Shown: positions 1 to 7,615 of the stretch, in pieces
Position numbering within the stretch: the first letter of the stretch is position 1
Layout: each line of letters opens with the position of its first letter
Assembly (NCBI RefSeq): GCF_000632715.1
Contig: NZ_BAWO01000004.1
Span: 105,872 to 169,871 of the forward strand
Direction: 5' to 3'
Length of the DNA: 64,000 nucleotides
DNA from: Parageobacillus caldoxylosilyticus NBRC 107762
GTDB lineage: Bacteria; Bacillota; Bacilli; Bacillales; Anoxybacillaceae
Translations under genes and position numbers: made by a program
The notes under the pieces: generated by a model
What the model was told of the DNA's origin: nothing
What the model saw: the letters and a program-made list of their open reading frames with translations, nothing else
Databases searched by the model: none

Positions 1-230
1 GAAAGACAGTTGCGCGATGCTACGCCACGTTTTGTTTCTTCCACTGCCAGCTTTGCTAATGCCATATGCTGATTGAGCCCAGCTAACGCCATTTCTTTGA
101 CGATATGATTGATCGTTTCTTGATCATAATCTCGAAATTGTTCTAATGCTTTCTGTGCATTAGCGACAAGCTTATCAATCATTTTTACCGCTTCGATTTT
201 TTTATCGATCACTCTTTCCCCAACAGCCAT
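1..230 (-). CDS. adhE: Bifunctional acetaldehyde-CoA/alcohol dehydrogenase AdhE, N-terminal part only
   Basis: This is the start of a leftward gene that continues beyond the window. The first ~70 residues (MAVGERVIDKK..., then ...ALAGLNQHMALAKLAVEET-RGV) match the N-terminus of AdhE, which reduces acetyl-CoA to acetaldehyde and then ethanol with NADH during fermentation. A ribosome site (AAGGAGACC) precedes the ATG at 230. The promoter region carries a perfect Rex/Fnr-type palindrome, as expected for a redox-controlled fermentation gene. The last ~7 visible codons (ASRNCLS) do not look like the usual continuation (aromatic-E-D-K), so the gene may be interrupted right at the edge. Family call is fairly sure; intactness is unknown. 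Confidence 0.8.
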   Translation of the reverse strand, partial: MAVGERVIDKKIEAVKMIDKLVANAQKALEQFRDYDQETINHIVKEMALAGLNQHMALAKLAVEETKRGVASRNCL

Positions 231-246
231 ACATGGTCTCCTTTCC

Positions 247-264
247 TTGTGAAATATTTCACAA
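247..264. promoter_or_regulatory. Rex/Fnr-type operator upstream of adhE
   Basis: TTGTGAAATATTTCACAA is a perfect 18-bp palindrome, 16 bp upstream of the adhE start. It matches the known Rex (NADH/NAD+ sensing repressor) operator of Gram-positive bacteria and also contains the TGTGA-N6-TCACA core used by Fnr. It lies downstream of a likely -10 (TATAAT on the minus strand, 327-332), a position suited to repression by Rex. Confidence 0.8.
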
Positions 265-282
265 TAAAAACTAAAAAATATA

Positions 283-315
283 AGATGGAAATATTTCCAG
301 GAAATATTCCCATCT
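283..315. repeat. Imperfect inverted repeat in adhE leader
   Basis: AGATGG-AAATATTTCC faces GGAAATATT-CCCATCT around a single central base. It sits between the candidate adhE -10 and the Rex-type palindrome, so it would form a hairpin at the 5' end of the transcript or be a second protein-binding site. No function recognised. Confidence 0.5.
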
Positions 316-326
316 ATTACAACCCC

Positions 327-381
327 ATTATAACTAGGCAACGGAATTTTTAGTTTGTCTAATTTGTGAAACATTGAGCAA
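327..381 (-). promoter_or_regulatory. Candidate adhE promoter with a second, weaker Rex/Fnr-like site
   Basis: A minus-strand TATAAT lies at 327-332 without a good -35. About 35 bp further upstream, TTGTGAAACATTGAGCAA (364-381) matches 14 of 18 positions of the perfect operator at 247-264. A weak -35 with an upstream Fnr-like half-site would fit activation by Fnr, or a second repressor contact. This is inference from sequence only. Confidence 0.4.
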
Positions 382-450
382 TTTGTTCATAAAATGTTCA
401 AAAATTCACTGTTCGTCAAAAACTGTTTCGTATCTTTCCTTCCTTATCTA

Positions 451-521
451 TCTTCCATCCTGCCAGTAGTTGTATTTTTCGATAATGAGCTTAGGCGTTA
501 TTTTCTTCTAAAACTTGAGGC
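451..521 (-). repeat. Second copy of the liaI upstream region (LiaR-promoter-like repeat, copy 1)
   Basis: A 71-bp stretch aligns without gaps to 4182-4252 with 55 of 71 identical bases. Blocks TCTTCCATCC and GATAATGAGC are fully conserved. The other copy lies directly in front of liaI, so this copy, just past the liaR terminator and pointing leftward, looks like a duplicated promoter. No intact small gene follows; the next leftward gene is adhE, ~220 bp away. Confidence 0.6.
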
Positions 522-567
522 ATCATTCCACATTACACGTCTTAAGTTTGATGCAAAATCAGTATAT

Positions 568-593
568 AAAAAGAAGGCTGCCTTAGGGCAACC
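568..593 (-). terminator. Rho-independent terminator of the lia operon
   Basis: On the minus strand GGTTGCC-CTAA-GGCAGCC forms a hairpin (576-593) followed by TTCTTTTT. It lies ~60 bp after the liaR stop codon. Confidence 0.7.
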
Positions 594-654
594 TGCGCAG
601 ACTATGACAAATTGGGTTTCGATGAATGCCTGAAGCCTAATTTATATATGGAAG

Positions 655-1287
655 CTATTTGACTAACGAATGTTTAAATGCATAAATGACCGCTTGTGTG
701 CGATCTTGTACTCCTAATTTGCTTAATATGTTGCTGACGTGGACTTTCACCGTTTTCACCGCAATAAACAACTCATCAGCGATTTCTTGATTCGTTTTTC
801 CTTGCGCCATTAACAAAAGCACTTCCATCTCCCGGTTTGTCAATTCTTCGTGAGGGAGGAGTTCTTTCTTTTGTTTCATTTTTGTCATTACTTTATTCGT
901 CACTTCCGGTTCCAACACCGATTGACCGTAAAACGTCGCACGGATCGCGTTGGCAATTTCGTTCGCTTTCGACGTCTTTAGCATATAGCTCGTTGCTCCA
1001 GCTTCCAAAGCCGGATACACTTTCTCATCATCTAAAAAGCTTGTGACAACGATAATTTTCGCTTCCGGCCATTGGGCAATAATGTGCTTTGTGGCTTCAA
1101 TTCCGTCCATCTCCGGCATCACTAAATCCATTAAAATAATATCCGGACGCAGCTCTAGTGCCAGATCTATCGCCTGTTTTCCGTTATCGGCTTCTCCCAC
1201 CACTTCCATATCCGGCTGCGACGCCAAAAACGCAGAAACCCCGATTCTCACCATTTCATGATCATCGGCCAATAAGACACGGATCAC
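655..1287 (-). CDS. liaR: Response regulator LiaR of the envelope-stress LiaRS system
   Basis: 210 residues: a receiver domain (about 1-120) with the acidic pocket ADD near residue 8, phosphoacceptor Asp54 in ILMDLVMP and the conserved Lys in YMLKTS, then a LuxR/NarL-type HTH (about 145-205, LTNREMEVLLLMAQG...). The length equals B. subtilis LiaR. Its start overlaps the liaS stop by 4 bp. LiaR activates the liaI promoter when lipid II-cycle antibiotics damage the envelope. Operon position after liaS and liaF makes LiaR much more likely than the paralogues DegU or VraR, though VraR of staphylococci is the same orthologous group. Confidence 0.9.
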   Translation of the reverse strand: MIRVLLADDHEMVRIGVSAFLASQPDMEVVGEADNGKQAIDLALELRPDIILMDLVMPEMDGIEATKHIIAQWPEAKIIVVTSFLDDEKVYPALEAGATSYMLKTSKANEIANAIRATFYGQSVLEPEVTNKVMTKMKQKKELLPHEELTNREMEVLLLMAQGKTNQEIADELFIAVKTVKVHVSNILSKLGVQDRTQAVIYAFKHSLVK

Positions 1288-2321
1288 GATGTTCCCTCCT
1301 CTATGATTGGCACTTTCACCTCTAACCGCGTTCCCTGATTCGGCACACTGACGATTTGCAGCGTTCCGCCGATCTCCAGCGCACGCTCATGCATATTTTG
1401 CAAACCGTACGACCCTGCTTTCACTTGGTCGACGTTGAAGCCGACGCCATCATCTGATACACGCAAAATGACAAGTTGGTCTCGTTTCACTAACAATACT
1501 TCCAATTTTGTCGCCTTGGCATGACGAAGCGTATTGGAAATCGACTCTTGTAAAATGCGAAATAAATGGTCTTCTACCCCTTTATCAAGCGGAATGTCTT
1601 CCACTTTCCACTCGATATGCATCGGCACTTTTTGCTTTAGCTCCATCAACAACTCTTGAATCCCTTCTTTTAGCGATTTGCCTTTCAGTGCTACCGGGCG
1701 AAGGTGAAGCAATAACGCCCGCATTTCCAATTGCGATTGGTGAATCATTTCTTCAATTAAACGAAACTGTTTTTCTTCGCGCTCATCAGAAAACGTTTTT
1801 GTTTCATTGATGGCGGAAATAAGCATCGAGGCGGAAAACAGCTGCTGGCTGACGGAATCATGAAGCTCGCGCGCAAGCCGATGCCGTTCCTGGGAAATGA
1901 TATCTTGAATCCGCTTTTCTTGCTCTTCCGCCTTTTCATTGGCGAGCCGCTGCGACAATTTCACTTGTTCCGTCATCTGCTTTTGAATTTTTTGAACGCG
2001 CGCTACCACCGCCGCCGCTTCTTTCAGCTTTGAAGGCTCCAGAGGGGAAACAGGCTGGCCATGTTCAAGCTGGCGCAGTGAATCCATCACCGTCCGCCAC
2101 TGTTTTTGCGAAAAAAATCCGAACATAATCCCAAACGCTATTCCAGCGGCAACACTAACCCCCGCCATAAATAAAAGGAACGGAACACCCATGATTTCTT
2201 TTTCCCATAATAAAGACCAGTTCGGTAATGGATACTTGAGAAATATTAGCACCGCCGCAATGATGGAAACGAACAGCGAAAAGGCAATTCCCGTGACAAT
2301 GTAACGCTGCACCGTATTCAT
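1284..2321 (-). CDS. liaS: Sensor histidine kinase LiaS
   Basis: 345 residues. Two N-terminal membrane segments (about 8-28 and 46-70) enclose a very short external loop, so it is an intramembrane-sensing kinase. A HAMP-like linker and coiled coil follow. A HisKA_3 domain carries His154 in RHRLARELHDSV, and a HATPase domain has the N-box (SISNTLRHAKA) and DDGVGFN. It phosphorylates LiaR. The start overlaps liaF by 4 bp. Slightly shorter than the ~360 residues of B. subtilis LiaS; no defect seen. Confidence 0.9.
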   Translation of the reverse strand: MNTVQRYIVTGIAFSLFVSIIAAVLIFLKYPLPNWSLLWEKEIMGVPFLLFMAGVSVAAGIAFGIMFGFFSQKQWRTVMDSLRQLEHGQPVSPLEPSKLKEAAAVVARVQKIQKQMTEQVKLSQRLANEKAEEQEKRIQDIISQERHRLARELHDSVSQQLFSASMLISAINETKTFSDEREEKQFRLIEEMIHQSQLEMRALLLHLRPVALKGKSLKEGIQELLMELKQKVPMHIEWKVEDIPLDKGVEDHLFRILQESISNTLRHAKATKLEVLLVKRDQLVILRVSDDGVGFNVDQVKAGSYGLQNMHERALEIGGTLQIVSVPNQGTRLEVKVPIIEEGTS

Positions 2322-3046
2322 ACATGCTTCACCTCGATTGTTCCAATGATCATCGAGGTGAGTATTTTGACCTTTTGCTCCGCTTCCTCATATCCTTTTG
2401 TTTGAAAACAAACGGTTTCGTTCCACAAATTCGCTTCCTTTCGCTCAAAAACAATAGCGGAACCATAGATCACCGAATGGTGCAGACGCACTTCCACCTC
2501 ATACGGCACAAGGATTTGTACGTTCCCGATCAAATGACGGATGACAATGACCGCTTCTCCTCGCGGAAGCACCGTATAGCTTAAATCAATCACCACATCG
2601 GAAATCCCGCCTTGAATGTTAATATCTTCCCATTCATAAACACGTTCAGGTGTTTTTTGGCTGCTAAAGAAGCTGTTTTTCCAGCGCGGTTTTCGTTCAA
2701 GGAGGGAGGATGTGTCATGCTTTCGCTCGACCATGATTGGCTGTATCTGCACAGGAGCTTTTTTCGATTGCATGTACTGCCAAATGATATACACCAAAAT
2801 AAAAAACAAGGAAATGCGAAATGTCACCATGCTAGCTAACGAAATGACGAAACTAATGAGTCCAAACCAAAACAGAATAACGCCTGATAGCTTCGGCATC
2901 CGCTTTCGCCCTATATACATACAGCCAATCGTAAAGAGCAGAAAGAAAACATCCCCATGTTGAAACAATAGCAGTTCTGCCAAAAAGAGAATGATGGCGA
3001 TCATGACAAGCCTAGCGGCAAGATCTGTTTTTTGCTGACGAAACAT
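2318..3046 (-). CDS. liaF: LiaF, membrane inhibitor of the LiaRS system
   Basis: 242 residues, the usual length of LiaF. The N-terminal third holds about four membrane segments (17-35, 34-48, 53-70, 74-92). The C-terminal half is the conserved LiaF cytoplasmic domain (GGISDVVIDLSYTVLP-GEAVIVIR, then IGNVQILVPYEVEV). Known role: keeps LiaS in the phosphatase state without stress. The AGGGGGG ribosome site precedes the ATG. A 104-bp gap with a terminator-like hairpin separates it from liaH, so basal liaFSR expression probably depends on readthrough. Confidence 0.88.
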   Translation of the reverse strand: MFRQQKTDLAARLVMIAIILFLAELLLFQHGDVFFLLFTIGCMYIGRKRMPKLSGVILFWFGLISFVISLASMVTFRISLFFILVYIIWQYMQSKKAPVQIQPIMVERKHDTSSLLERKPRWKNSFFSSQKTPERVYEWEDINIQGGISDVVIDLSYTVLPRGEAVIVIRHLIGNVQILVPYEVEVRLHHSVIYGSAIVFERKEANLWNETVCFQTKGYEEAEQKVKILTSMIIGTIEVKHV

Positions 3047-3102
3047 CTCTCTTCCCCCCTCCTTTATGACGATTGCCGCATCTCCATTATATAGCTAGTG
3101 AA

Positions 3103-3133
3103 AAAAGGGCGCTAATTACGTATACGCCCTTTT
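3103..3133 (-). terminator. Terminator/attenuator between liaH and liaF
   Basis: Minus strand AAAAGGGCG ... CGCCCTTTTTT with a 13-nt loop, located in the 104-bp gap after liaH. It would cut most stress-induced transcript after liaIH and leave a minor readthrough transcript for liaFSR, as known in B. subtilis. Confidence 0.75.
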
Positions 3134-3150
3134 AGAATACCACGTTTTCG

Positions 3151-3795
3151 TTATGAAATTGAATTTGTCTTTTCTGTTTCCAGCTTTTTCTCCAATTGCG
3201 CGATACGTGCGTCAATCGTGCTTGCATAATAATTGGCTTTGACGTTTTGTTCCAGGCGTTCTAAGTATTGTTCCATTTCGTGAAAACGAGAATAAGCGGT
3301 ATCGTTCCATCCTGCCTGCAGCACTTTATCCATTCGATAATGCGCGCGTGCGACATTTTCCCGCCCCATGAGCTGCATGTGGCGAATGTGCATATCTTTT
3401 AATTTATGTTTCATTTCTTCATATTTTCTTTCTAACTGTTCCAGCTCGTTTGTTGTTTGCTGGAGCAACTCTTGTATTCGCGATGCTCTTTCTTCATATT
3501 TTGCCTGCTCCAAAACGGCAAATTCATATAGTTCATTTTCTCCCGCCTGGGAAGCGATTTGCGCTTGATACTTTCGCTTATCCGCAAGCTCTTTCGCCTG
3601 GTTGTATTCGCGCGTGAGTTCTGTCTTCAACAGGTGTTGCCGCTCCAGCAGATGGTGAACCTTTTCGGCCTCCTTTTCGCATTGCCGTAAATATTCATTT
3701 AATAAAGCAATTGGTTTTTGCTTTTCTTTTTGATCGATCATCTCATGTAAATCAGCCATGATGATATTTTTGATTCTCGTTAATAAATCGGCCAT
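3151..3795 (-). CDS. liaH: LiaH, PspA/IM30-family envelope stress protein
   Basis: 214 residues, almost entirely alpha-helical coiled coil rich in E, K, Q and R. The opening MADLLTRIKNIIMADLHEMID is the PspA/IM30 N-terminal amphipathic helix signature. The chosen ATG at 3795 has an AGGAGG site 9 bp upstream; an upstream in-frame start would add 15 residues of basic sequence unlike the family and overlap liaI. LiaH forms large oligomeric rings that bind stressed membrane, recruited by LiaI. Main output of the Lia response. Confidence 0.9.
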   Translation of the reverse strand: MADLLTRIKNIIMADLHEMIDQKEKQKPIALLNEYLRQCEKEAEKVHHLLERQHLLKTELTREYNQAKELADKRKYQAQIASQAGENELYEFAVLEQAKYEERASRIQELLQQTTNELEQLERKYEEMKHKLKDMHIRHMQLMGRENVARAHYRMDKVLQAGWNDTAYSRFHEMEQYLERLEQNVKANYYASTIDARIAQLEKKLETEKTNSIS

Positions 3796-3812
3796 CACTG
3801 TTTTCCTCCTTT

Positions 3813-4163
3813 TTAAAAGTTTCTTTCTAACTCTGCCCACTGCTTTTCAAAGTGAGCAAACGGGTCATCCATTTCTTTCGGTTTCATCTGTTTTGTTTCA
3901 TTCCATTTTTTATAAACTACATACAATACATATGCAGCGGCAACTGCAATGAGCGCAGGCGCATTCGAAGCGGAAGCAACGAAAGCGATGATTCCGATCG
4001 TGATCCAAAACAGTTTTTTCATCGTTGTTTCCGCTTTCATCCATCGTTTCCATGCGTAATACAAAATGACAAGGCTCACTGCCAAAACAGCGAGAGAACC
4101 AATGTTTGCGAAGAGCGTAACCGCCGCAATCGCACCGAGGACAAACAATCCAATCTTTTTCAC
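3813..4163 (-). CDS. liaI: LiaI-like small membrane protein
   Basis: 116 residues with about four hydrophobic segments (6-22, 24-38, 51-66, 68-84) and a charged, cytoplasmic C-terminal tail ending DDPFAHFEKQWAELERNF. Position as first gene before a pspA-family gene and the liaFSR set supports LiaI, the membrane anchor of LiaH. GTG start with AGGAGG 7 bp upstream. The promoter region is the repeated element described at 4182-4252. The sequence is not close to B. subtilis LiaI, so the symbol rests on context. Confidence 0.75.
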   Translation of the reverse strand: MKKIGLFVLGAIAAVTLFANIGSLAVLAVSLVILYYAWKRWMKAETTMKKLFWITIGIIAFVASASNAPALIAVAAAYVLYVVYKKWNETKQMKPKEMDDPFAHFEKQWAELERNF

Positions 4164-4181
4164 CTTTTTCCCTCCTTTCTG

Positions 4182-4252
4182 TCTTCCATCCTACCAACCG
4201 TTCCTTATTTCGATAATGAGCCAAGGCGTTATTTTTCTCTAAGGCCTAAGGC
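4182..4252 (-). promoter_or_regulatory. liaI promoter region, likely LiaR-controlled (repeat copy 2)
   Basis: This 71-bp stretch ends ~19 bp upstream of the liaI GTG. On the minus strand it has a -10-like TAGGAT (4188-4193) and a poor -35 (TTATCG, 4211-4216), typical of an activator-dependent promoter. Upstream lie short related blocks GCCTTAGGC and GCCTTGGC that could be the LiaR contacts. 77% identical to 451-521. Confidence 0.55.
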
Positions 4253-4337
4253 GTAATTTTCTGATCAACATCCATTATGGTTTCGATGCGCACCATTTCC
4301 CAAACATTGCAAAAGACTTCGATACAACATAAAAAAA

Positions 4338-4361
4338 GAAGGCCGCCTAATGGGCGCCTTC
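4338..4361 (-). terminator. Rho-independent terminator of the ATP-binding protein gene
   Basis: Minus strand AAGGCGCC-CATTA-GGCGGCCTT followed by CTTTTTTT, placed immediately after the stop codon at 4362. Confidence 0.8.
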
Positions 4362-5723
4362 CTATTCCGTTGCTTTCATATACGCTTGTTTCGGATGATT
4401 CGGCTGATCTGGATATTTCAGACGGATTTTTCCTTCCTCCAATAGCTTGCCTAAATAGTTGTTTCTTAATCCATCTGGCGTTCTTTCCAACAGAGCCGCT
4501 AATTCCTTTAACATCAGCGGCCTTTGCGCACAAAGCTGTAAAATGATATTTTCCATCACACTTGGTGGCAATCGTTTTTTCTTTCTCGCTAGCTCCGCAA
4601 TATTCCATAATTTCTCGTCGATTTCATCAGAAGGCAACTCATTATTTACGGAGTTAGACAATTTATTTACGGAGTTAGATTCGTTATTTATGGAGTTAAC
4701 ACCGTTGTTTACAGAGTCGGACAGGTTATTTACGGAGCTTGGTTCGTTATTTACGGACTTTTCATCTTTATTTACGGAGTATATCTCGTTATTTATGGAG
4801 TTAATCTCCTTATTTAAGAAGTTGGGATCGTTATTTACGGAGTCCGTTTCTTCGTCCATAAATGAAATATCGATTTCTTCCTCATCATGCTGTTTCATAT
4901 TTTGAGGTATATCTGTTTCATAGGCAGCCGCTGTTTCCGCTGGAAAATGAAATGGATATAGTATAACGATCGTCCGTTCCGGATTCGAATGTTGAATAAA
5001 TTCTGGCTGCTTCCAGCTCCGATCATTCCAGGTAGCCGCAATATGTTTTAAACCAAATCCGGCCCGCTTGCAAAGGCCGATTAAAATAAACATTTTAAAT
5101 AAATTCGGATTGCGAAGATTGCTCATATGTCCCGAAAGCGCAGAATCGACCGGGATGCGGAACAGCCCCGGATTGGCAAAACGAAATATGCCATTTTCTT
5201 TTTCGATGATAATGCCGCCTTCTCCTAAATAATCAGCATGCACAATCGCATTAATTAGCGCTTCGTACACCGCTGTTTGCAGCGCGGAATCCATCTCATG
5301 GTGCTGAAGCTGTGAGATGACTTTATGATAAAAATCATATAAGTTACCCGACCATGTACCATCCTGCGAGGTAAACCGCGTCGTCCAGTCGTCGGTTACT
5401 ATACCGTTCAAACTTTCCCGATATTCCAGAAAGTATTGTGGTAAAACTTCCGTGATGATGCGTTCCTCGCTAAACATTAACAATCCTGCTAATGTAACCC
5501 CTTCTTTGCTGCTGTCCCGCAGTTTTCCCCATGCACCAATTTTGTATAAAAATTCTTTCGTCTCCAACCCATTCCACGGATGATTAGGTTTTACCGCAGC
5601 AAATTTTTCGCGATAACTTTTTACCGATTCAAAATTTAGTTCATTTAAACCGTAATGCTCCAAAATCGAGCTATCGTGCCAAACAGCTGCATTTTCTTCA
5701 CGAAAACTTGAATATTTATTCAC
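4362..5723 (-). CDS. ATP-binding (HATPase_c_4, RecG-like/AlbA_2 family) protein with internal heptad repeats; N-terminal domain missing
   Basis: 453 residues. Residues ~45-135 (HPWNGLETKEFLYKIGAWG, TLAGLLMF, YFLEYRES, RFTSQDGTWSGNLYDFY) and the following ATPase-like domain (YEALINAIVHADY at 153-165, GGIIIEKENGIFRFANPG at 169-186) are typical of proteins that pair an N-terminal AlbA_2 (Schlafen-type) domain with HATPase_c_4. Here translation begins at about the end of the AlbA_2 part, so ~130-160 residues are absent. The gene has its own ribosome site (AAGGAAGATCGGGAG). Residues 293-362 are ten copies of a 7-residue repeat, and residues ~373-450 form a winged-helix-like tail. Function unknown; transcriptional regulation is a guess for the family. 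Confidence 0.7.
   Translation of the reverse strand: MNKYSSFREENAAVWHDSSILEHYGLNELNFESVKSYREKFAAVKPNHPWNGLETKEFLYKIGAWGKLRDSSKEGVTLAGLLMFSEERIITEVLPQYFLEYRESLNGIVTDDWTTRFTSQDGTWSGNLYDFYHKVISQLQHHEMDSALQTAVYEALINAIVHADYLGEGGIIIEKENGIFRFANPGLFRIPVDSALSGHMSNLRNPNLFKMFILIGLCKRAGFGLKHIAATWNDRSWKQPEFIQHSNPERTIVILYPFHFPAETAAAYETDIPQNMKQHDEEEIDISFMDEETDSVNNDPNFLNKEINSINNEIYSVNKDEKSVNNEPSSVNNLSDSVNNGVNSINNESNSVNKLSNSVNNELPSDEIDEKLWNIAELARKKKRLPPSVMENIILQLCAQRPLMLKELAALLERTPDGLRNNYLGKLLEEGKIRLKYPDQPNHPKQAYMKATE
4638..4847 (-). repeat. In-frame 21-bp minisatellite, ten units
   Basis: Ten consecutive 21-bp units encode heptapeptides of the form x-x-S-V/I-N-N/K-E/D/L (TDSVNND, PNFLNKE, INSINNE, IYSVNKD, EKSVNNE, PSSVNNL, SDSVNNG, VNSINNE, SNSVNKL, SNSVNNE). 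They link the ATPase-like domain to the C-terminal winged-helix-like tail. Confidence 0.9.
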
Positions 5724-5946
5724 TCCCGATCTTCCTTTAACTATTATTTTTATAAAATATACGTATCATTCTTTATTCCTATTGTATCATCTTTCGTTTT
5801 TCTTGCGTGCAATTACCAAAAAGAAAAAGCCGATGCCGTTTTTTACACCTGCCTTTCCGTACACATATTTTCTAATACTGGCGGATAGTTTTTCCCTCAT
5901 AAAGCCAAACTAATAAAAATACTATTAAAGGAGGCCTGCGTAATCT

Positions 5947-7470
5947 ATGCCATCTCTTCCATCATCACTGGAACCATATTGGCGGACATCTGTCGAGCTG
6001 CCTTCGTTTCCAAAACTAGAAGAAGATATTCGTACCGATGTTGCCATTATCGGCGGAGGAATCTCTGGAATTACCACTGCTTATTTGCTTGCTAAAAAGG
6101 GGGTTCGTGTCGCTTTATTAGAGGCCGATCGCCTTCTCAACGGAACAACCGGTCATACGACTGCAAAAATTACGGCACAGCACGACATCATTTATGATGA
6201 GTTTATTCAACACCTTGGACAGGAAAAGGCGAAACTGTACTATGAAGCATGCATGGACGCATTGCGTTTTATCCGCAATACGGTCGAGCAGCACGACATC
6301 GATTGCGATTTTATGGAACAGGATGCATATATATACACTACTTCTTCCGACTCATTAACCAAATTAATCAATGAATGGAAAGCATATGAAAAGCTCGGCA
6401 TCGAAGGGGCGTTTGTAGAAACGATCCCGCTTCCGATTCCGGCGAAAGCCGCGGTCGTCATGAAAAATCAAGCCCAATTTCACCCGCTGAAATACTTAAT
6501 GAAACTAGTCGACACGGTTGTCCAAGCGGGCGGAAAAATCTACGAATACACGCCTGCCGCGGATATCGAACAAGGACAGGCGCTGACCGTTGTCACCCGC
6601 GACAAAAAGCGGGTGACGTGCGAACATGTCGTCATTTGTTCCCATTTTCCGTTTTATGACGGCGGTTTCTATTTCTCGCGCATGTATGCGGAACGCTCTT
6701 ACGTATTAGGCGTGAAAATCGCTGAAACCTATCCTGGCGGCATGTATTTAAGCGCGGACACCCCAAAGCGTTCCGTCCGCTACACCACCATGAATGGAGA
6801 AAACTTAATTTTAATCGGCGGGGAGAACCACAAGACAGGACAGGGCGTTCCAACAATGCGGCATTACGAGTCATTGCAGTCGTTTGCCTCGGAGTTATTT
6901 ACGGTGACCGACATCCCTTACCGCTGGTCGGCGCAAGATTTAACAACGCTCGATAAAGTGCCGTACATCGGGAACATGACCGCGGACACGCCGAACATTT
7001 ATGTCGCGACAGGGTACCGCAAGTGGGGCATGACAAACGGAACAGTGGCGGGGCTATTAATCAGCGACCTGATCCTAGGACGCGACAACCGCTACCGTGA
7101 CTTATATACACCGTCGCGGTTTTATGCCGACCCAAGCGTCAAACATTTTCTTACGCAAAATATCGATGTCGCAAAACATCTTGTCGAAGGGAAAATCGAA
7201 GTGGCCGTCCGCAAGCCGGAAGACTTGGCCAACGGCGAGGGCGCGGTCGTGACCGTAAACGGAAAGCGCGCTGGCGCGTATAAGGATGAAAGCGGGACAT
7301 TGTTCATCGTTGATACGACATGCACCCATATGGGATGTGAGCTGGAGTGGAACAGCGGCGACCGCACTTGGGACTGTCCGTGCCACGGCTCGCGCTTCTC
7401 TATTCACGGCGATGTCGTCGAAGGACCGGCGCAACGGCCTTTAAACAAAATAGAGGACTATCCATCATAA
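5947..7470 (+). CDS. yhfW: FAD-dependent oxidoreductase with C-terminal Rieske [2Fe-2S] domain (YhfW type)
   Basis: 507 residues. The N-terminus has the dinucleotide-binding GGGISGITTAYLLAKKG (about 36-52) of the DadA/glycine-oxidase fold, with ...NIYVATGYRKWGMTNG in the FAD C-terminal part. Residues ~410-507 are a Rieske domain with both cluster motifs, CTHMGC and CPCHGS. This domain pair and length match B. subtilis YhfW. Substrate unknown; an amine or amino acid is plausible from the fold. Strong AAAGGAGG ribosome site; single-gene unit followed by a hairpin terminator. Confidence 0.88.
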   Translation: MPSLPSSLEPYWRTSVELPSFPKLEEDIRTDVAIIGGGISGITTAYLLAKKGVRVALLEADRLLNGTTGHTTAKITAQHDIIYDEFIQHLGQEKAKLYYEACMDALRFIRNTVEQHDIDCDFMEQDAYIYTTSSDSLTKLINEWKAYEKLGIEGAFVETIPLPIPAKAAVVMKNQAQFHPLKYLMKLVDTVVQAGGKIYEYTPAADIEQGQALTVVTRDKKRVTCEHVVICSHFPFYDGGFYFSRMYAERSYVLGVKIAETYPGGMYLSADTPKRSVRYTTMNGENLILIGGENHKTGQGVPTMRHYESLQSFASELFTVTDIPYRWSAQDLTTLDKVPYIGNMTADTPNIYVATGYRKWGMTNGTVAGLLISDLILGRDNRYRDLYTPSRFYADPSVKHFLTQNIDVAKHLVEGKIEVAVRKPEDLANGEGAVVTVNGKRAGAYKDESGTLFIVDTTCTHMGCELEWNSGDRTWDCPCHGSRFSIHGDVVEGPAQRPLNKIEDYPS

Positions 7471-7474
7471 TCAA

Positions 7475-7505
7475 GAGCTGCCCAAATAAGGCGGCTCTTT
7501 CTCTA
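7475..7505 (+). terminator. Terminator after the Rieske oxidoreductase gene
   Basis: GAGCTGCC-CAAATAA-GGCGGCTC followed by TTTCTCT, directly after the stop codon at 7470. Confidence 0.65.
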
Positions 7506-7615
7506 TTCCACAACTTTTTACCGGAACTTACGGTATCTATTTATTCTATTTCCGATGTCGAATTACGTTAATATTAAATTGTGAAAGGGCTTACAATAAA
7601 AAGGGGGGAACAACG

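Noticed and set aside
394..633. Plus-strand open frame of 79 codons upstream of adhE, with a peptide pattern shared with another frame near 4256
   Set aside because: The shared peptide arises from the duplicated 71-bp lia promoter DNA; no ribosome site, and it overlaps a terminator.
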